Source: Cryptomeria japonica (lineage: Eukaryota > Streptophyta > Pinopsida > Cupressales > Cupressaceae). From it: a DNA stretch of 64,000 bases. Of the stretch, positions 60,231-64,000 are shown in pieces. Made by a program: the position numbers and the translations under genes. The notes under the pieces were generated by a model. That model saw only the letters and a list, made by a program, of their open reading frames with translations. It was not told where the DNA came from and searched no databases. Location: NCBI RefSeq assembly GCF_030272615.1, contig NC_081412.1, forward strand, positions 539,611,835 to 539,675,834, in the 5' to 3' direction. Positions within the stretch are counted from its first letter, which is position 1; each line of letters starts with the position of its first letter.

Positions 60231-60870
60231 GTGTTGGTCTGCAACTTATATCATTTTTTTCCTCGTGATCTCTTTCTCATTGATGATGGATCACGGAGTG
60301 TATTTCGAAACATTGATGAAAAAAATAACTCACACAATCGAATCGAAAAGCAACTCATAAATCTCATGGATTGTGGAAATCTACTAGCATTAGTTTATAC
60401 CCTTCATAAGAAGAAATTGTGGTTTAAATCTAAACAAATGGAGGTTTTAAGGATCAAGCTTCCAAAAATAGCCCACCACCTTTGAAATTCGAAAACAAAG
60501 AATATTTTTGTCAGAGGTGGTCTATCCGTCCTGAGGGCAGTCATCAAATCTACCAGAAGTTTGTTTGATCGTCTAAACACGAGACTTCTTCCTCTTCATC
60601 TCGAGCTCACAACCTCGCTACATCCTGATCTATGGATTCGTCTTTACACTACCTCTCATGCGAGAGCCATTGGGAAATAGAGGGAATGTGCTCAAAGATA
60701 GAAGAAAAAATTTTGGGCCTTACAACACAAGGCTCGTTCTTCCTTCGTGACAGAGTATTGTTACCACAGCTCGCGTCCTTGTCTAACTATTCCTTCGGGC
60801 ATTCTCTTTCCTCCCCTTCCCTTCCTTTTCCTGTGGATAATCCCTCCCCCCATTCATCTCCTCCCCCGCT
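60231..60870 (+). other. Unrecognised coding-like stretch
   Basis: One plus-strand frame stays protein-like for about 210 codons with three stops. It contains LYHFFPRDLFLIDDGSRSVF, then FVRGGLSVLRAVIKSTRSLF and HKARSSFVTEYCYHSS. I recognise no family. The downstream 60780-61200 is C- and pyrimidine-rich compared with its surroundings. It could be a decayed gene, an element 5' region or chance. Confidence 0.2.
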
Positions 60871-61299
60871 TAGCTTGCAACCGCCAGCCTTGAAAACCAC
60901 CCTTCTCTCCATGACCTCTGGACCTGGGTCTTTCAAACAAACCAACTGTAATAGCATCCGATACTCCAACCACATTATAGCCATCCTCCTCCATCTTTAA
61001 AGACTCTGCTTTGGACCCATCCCAACCCGCTCTTCCTCCAGACACCTCCTCGCGACATCTTCCCCTCTCGTCTTGCCTTTCCTCTGTCGCATTCTCTCCG
61101 CTCAACTCTGTACGTCGTACACCACACTTGCGCACAACTGTGGATAGGTGATCCCCAACCCTCACCTCACAACGGTTCTTTGTTCTCAGGTACGTGCGCC
61201 ATTCCTCTGTCTTCTCAATGCCTTAATTCTCCTCTGTGCATTTATGGTTCTGTTTCCTCCCCGCTCGCGCAAGAGTCACATCTAGCCCATTCTTTTGAT

Positions 61300-63362
61300 T
61301 TCTTGGTTTCCCCTTGTGATGTTGTCCTTGATGTCAATTGTTGCAGTGGACATTCTTAGTTCAGACATGTGATATTGTATCATGGCTCAGTGCTTATATT
61401 CCGTTGTGTTCTTGGATTGTTGATACTTTGGTATATGTGCAGATCCCAGATTCATGATGATATGGGTTTTCTTACAGGTGCATGAGATCACAGATTTGTG
61501 ATGATATGGGTTTTCTTACAGGTGAATGAGGTATATGGTTCACATTATTTTTGGCAAATATGCTGCTAAGTTTAAGCTTCATCTTTTTTTCACCTACATC
61601 AAAAACAAAGGATAGTTTGTTGACTCTTTATTTTACCATTGCTACCTCTACGAATATTGTCTACCTTTATTATCGGGCTCCTAACTTAAAAGATATCGGG
61701 ATCTATTTTATCATGTCACTTGACTTCTTTGACAACGAGGCATTCTTTGATAACTCATGTGGATGTGAGTAGGCAATGACATGGTACTTGATTGACACAT
61801 CATGATGTCACTGGATTTGTGGATTTCAAAGCGATTATAATATTTTTTTATCTATCACTTACGAGCTTAACTTTTTATTCAAATTGTTCTTGGAATCAAA
61901 TTAAATGCTTTAGGGTGGATAAAGATGGATTTTATTTTTTGCAAGACTATCGTTGAGCCTTAGCCGCCATGGTGCATATGCAGTCATTGGATGGATATGT
62001 TTTAGCTGGTAATCTGTTATGAGTCTTCACTATGCTCTAGTTACAATGGATGTACAGTTCGTTGATGGACTTCTTGTTGAGATGGTCATGCTTTCAATAG
62101 GTTTAATAGCTTTTCTATTTGACTTCTGGCCAACATAGCACAGGTATTATCTGAACGAATTCTCTTGCAGATAATTATTTTTGAGCAGTTTGAAAAAGAA
62201 ATTAAAAATAAAATGAGGACGTTTTTTATTCATTGTTTTAAATAAAAGATCTTTTAGTTATTGGTTAACAGAAACAGAAAATGAATGAGAGGAGACAATT
62301 GCGAACAAGGGTTTCTTATATGTTCTTTTTTATGGGTTTCTTATATGCATATGTATATATATATATATATACACACAGATATATATATATGTAAATATAT
62401 GTATATGTACGTATGTATGTATATGTATGTATGTATGTATATATACATATACATATATGCAGTTTTAAGCATTCAAAGATGATGAAAGACATGAATAGAG
62501 CATTGTTGAAGGGGTTTTACAAGGGAATATACATCTGTCATAATGCAGAATTCGATATTGCTTTTCTTTAAAAGGAAGGGCTCTTCATAAAGGCTTATTA
62601 TGATATCTTTCTATTCCAAACATAAGTAGTTTTGAGAGAAAAATAAATTCTCTATTTTTTGTACAGAGATTATCTTTTTATGACAAATACTGGCATTCAC
62701 ACTATACATTGTATAATGAGATATAATGTTGAATCTATTATTGTGTACTGTTAGGACGTTGTGATTGTAGCAGTTAATTGCAATTACAGGACCCTGAGAG
62801 TTTACAGTGTTTGTTAAGAAACTCATTGAAAGGAGTTGTTGCTCCTGTAAAGATTGGAACTTATGATTTGGGGTGTTGAGTTGGAGCTCCACCATTGTAA
62901 AAATTTGGTGCTTATTGGTTGAATAAAAGATATAGGTTCGAGTGGTTTTTTATATCCCATGAGGGTTTTCACTCAGGAAATCTTGATGTTATGTGGTGTT
63001 GATTGTCTCATTATGTGTTATGTTGTTGCGTTTAATGCTTTGATATCTTGTCCTTTCTTTTATCTGTTTATGGTCAATTGCATGAATTATTAAAAGTTGT
63101 CTGTCACAAAGTAGTCTAAATCTATTTTTGAACTGTTAAAGTTTTGTATCTAAAGAAAAAATAAAGTTGCTCATTTTATTTCAATTGAACAATTCAAAAC
63201 ATGCTTTGAACATAAGTCTTGATGTCATTTATGTTACATTTTTTCAAAGTTCAGTTTAAGCAAGTTGTTTTTGTTTGCATAGTTGCATTTAAGTATGTAA
63301 GTTGTAAAAATCTATCACTCTGATTCACCCCCCACCCTCTGAGAGTGATTCCACTTCCTTCA
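61300..63362 (+). repeat. 5' LTR region of a Ty1/copia fossil (left edge unknown)
   Basis: The right end is fixed at ...CTTCCTTCA, two bases before the primer-binding site. GATTCACCCCCCACCCTCTG near 63322 matches the LTR-end motif of the copia fossil ending at 20593. The left end was not located; 61300 is only an outer guess. Inside are a 44-bp tandem duplication (61447-61530, GATGATATGGGTTTTCTTAC twice) and a TA/TG microsatellite (62345-62460). Confidence 0.5.
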
Positions 63363-63364
63363 AG

Positions 63365-63376
63365 TGGTATCAGAGC
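63365..63376 (+). other. Primer-binding site of the right-edge copia fossil
   Basis: TGGTATCAGAGC, complementary to the 3' end of initiator methionine tRNA, two bases after the LTR. Confidence 0.9.
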
Positions 63377-63435
63377 ATAGGGTCCTTCTTTAGGCATTTC
63401 CTAGGATAGATCCTTGTCTTGGAAATCATTTATCA

Positions 63436-64000
63436 TGTCACATGTTCAAGAGGGGTCTTTTGTCACTAGAGCTCCTTTGTTTGATGGAACTAATTATGTT
63501 TTCTAGAAAATCAAAATGGAAACATATCTCATTTCCATATATCTTGATGTTTGGAATATTGTTTGTAGTAAGTACACATTACTTGCTACTATACCTACAG
63601 ATCCTAATGGGAAAAAATAATATTAAATGAATGAAAGAGCCAATCATGGAATATTCTGTGGTCTTACTAAAGATGTATTTGTCAGGATCATGCACTATAA
63701 ATCTACTCATGAAATAGAGGAAAAACTTGAAAATATTTATCAAGGAAATGAAAAAGTCAAATAGTCCCAAACACTTACCCTCAAAACTTAGTTTGAAGAA
63801 ATGAAAATGAAAGATGATGAAAAATAGCTAGATACTTTTTGAGAATTGACGAAGTTGTTAATGGGCTGAGAGAATTAGGTGAAAAAGTAGATGAATTCAC
63901 AATGGTAAAGAAGGTCATTAGAACCTTACTGCCTAAATATGAAACCAAATTTTTAGCCCTTGAAGAGAAGAAAAACTTTAATAAGCTTACATTAGATGAT
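63436..64000 (+). mobile_element. Ty1/copia fossil: start of gag
   Basis: A UBN2/DUF4219-type gag begins MSHVQEGSFVTRAPLFDGTN and continues with a KMETYLISIYLDVWNIV block, EKLENIYQGNEKVK and KKVIRTLLPKYETKFLALEE. These are the standard gag blocks of plant copia elements. It is broken, with several breaks in the visible part, and runs off the right edge. Confidence 0.85.

Overview
The window reads as nuclear DNA of a land plant with a large, repeat-rich genome, probably a gymnosperm (inference). The evidence is plant-type LTR retrotransposons of both superfamilies, plant L1-type LINEs with a DUF4283/zinc-knuckle ORF1, a fragment of a plant DRM-type DNA methyltransferase, and two plant NLR immune receptor genes with short introns. 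Only the two NLR genes look intact; everything else recognisable is mobile-element debris or non-coding repeat.

Layout. 1-2616: right end of a Ty3/gypsy fossil on the minus strand (protease start, gag, primer-binding site, complete LTR). 3.06-4.26 kb: an unrecognised decayed minus-strand reading frame. 4.95-5.56 kb: a near-palindromic inverted repeat whose two arms both carry the same DRM methyltransferase fragment. It abuts a 138-bp tandem satellite (5.56-7.48 kb) in which every monomer contains its own palindrome, then a further foldback and a TATG-rich microsatellite. 8.5-20.6 kb: a Ty1/copia fossil on the plus strand, split by an 8-kb minus-strand LINE flanked by an 18-bp target-site duplication. 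21.2-24.2 kb: a second, 5'-truncated LINE of the same lineage on the plus strand. Both LINEs carry a third ORF of about 520-555 codons downstream of RNase H. 24.4-29.7 kb: two decayed Ty1/copia remnants in opposite orientations.

31.2-56.2 kb holds the host genes. NLR-A (minus, 31181-34858, 1031 aa) and NLR-B (plus, 52454-56226, 1071 aa) are paralogues in head-to-head orientation. Each has seven exons, identical intron positions and phases, and a GC-AG sixth intron. Both predicted proteins start with a Gly-2/Ser-6 acylation-type N-terminus, followed by a proline-rich linker, an alpha-helical domain (HeLo/MLKL-like by eye), NB-ARC and LRRs. NLR-A has a canonical VHD (MHD-type) motif; NLR-B has VLD. 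Non-coding homology in mirror orientation at about 35.9-36.6 kb and 50.8-51.5 kb shows that the pair arose by inverted segmental duplication, with arms of at least 5.4 kb. The 14-kb spacer holds a degenerate tandem repeat, a gag-bearing Ty3/gypsy fossil and an ORF1-only LINE remnant.

56.4-64 kb: AT-rich intergenic DNA, a LINE 3' tail, an unrecognised coding-like stretch near 60.2-60.9 kb, and at the right edge the LTR, primer-binding site and gag of another Ty1/copia fossil.

The most unusual items are the acylated-type NLR pair with its altered motif, the hairpin-forming fragment of a de novo DNA methyltransferase, and the extra LINE ORF. All alignments were done by eye; no identity value was computed and no database was searched.
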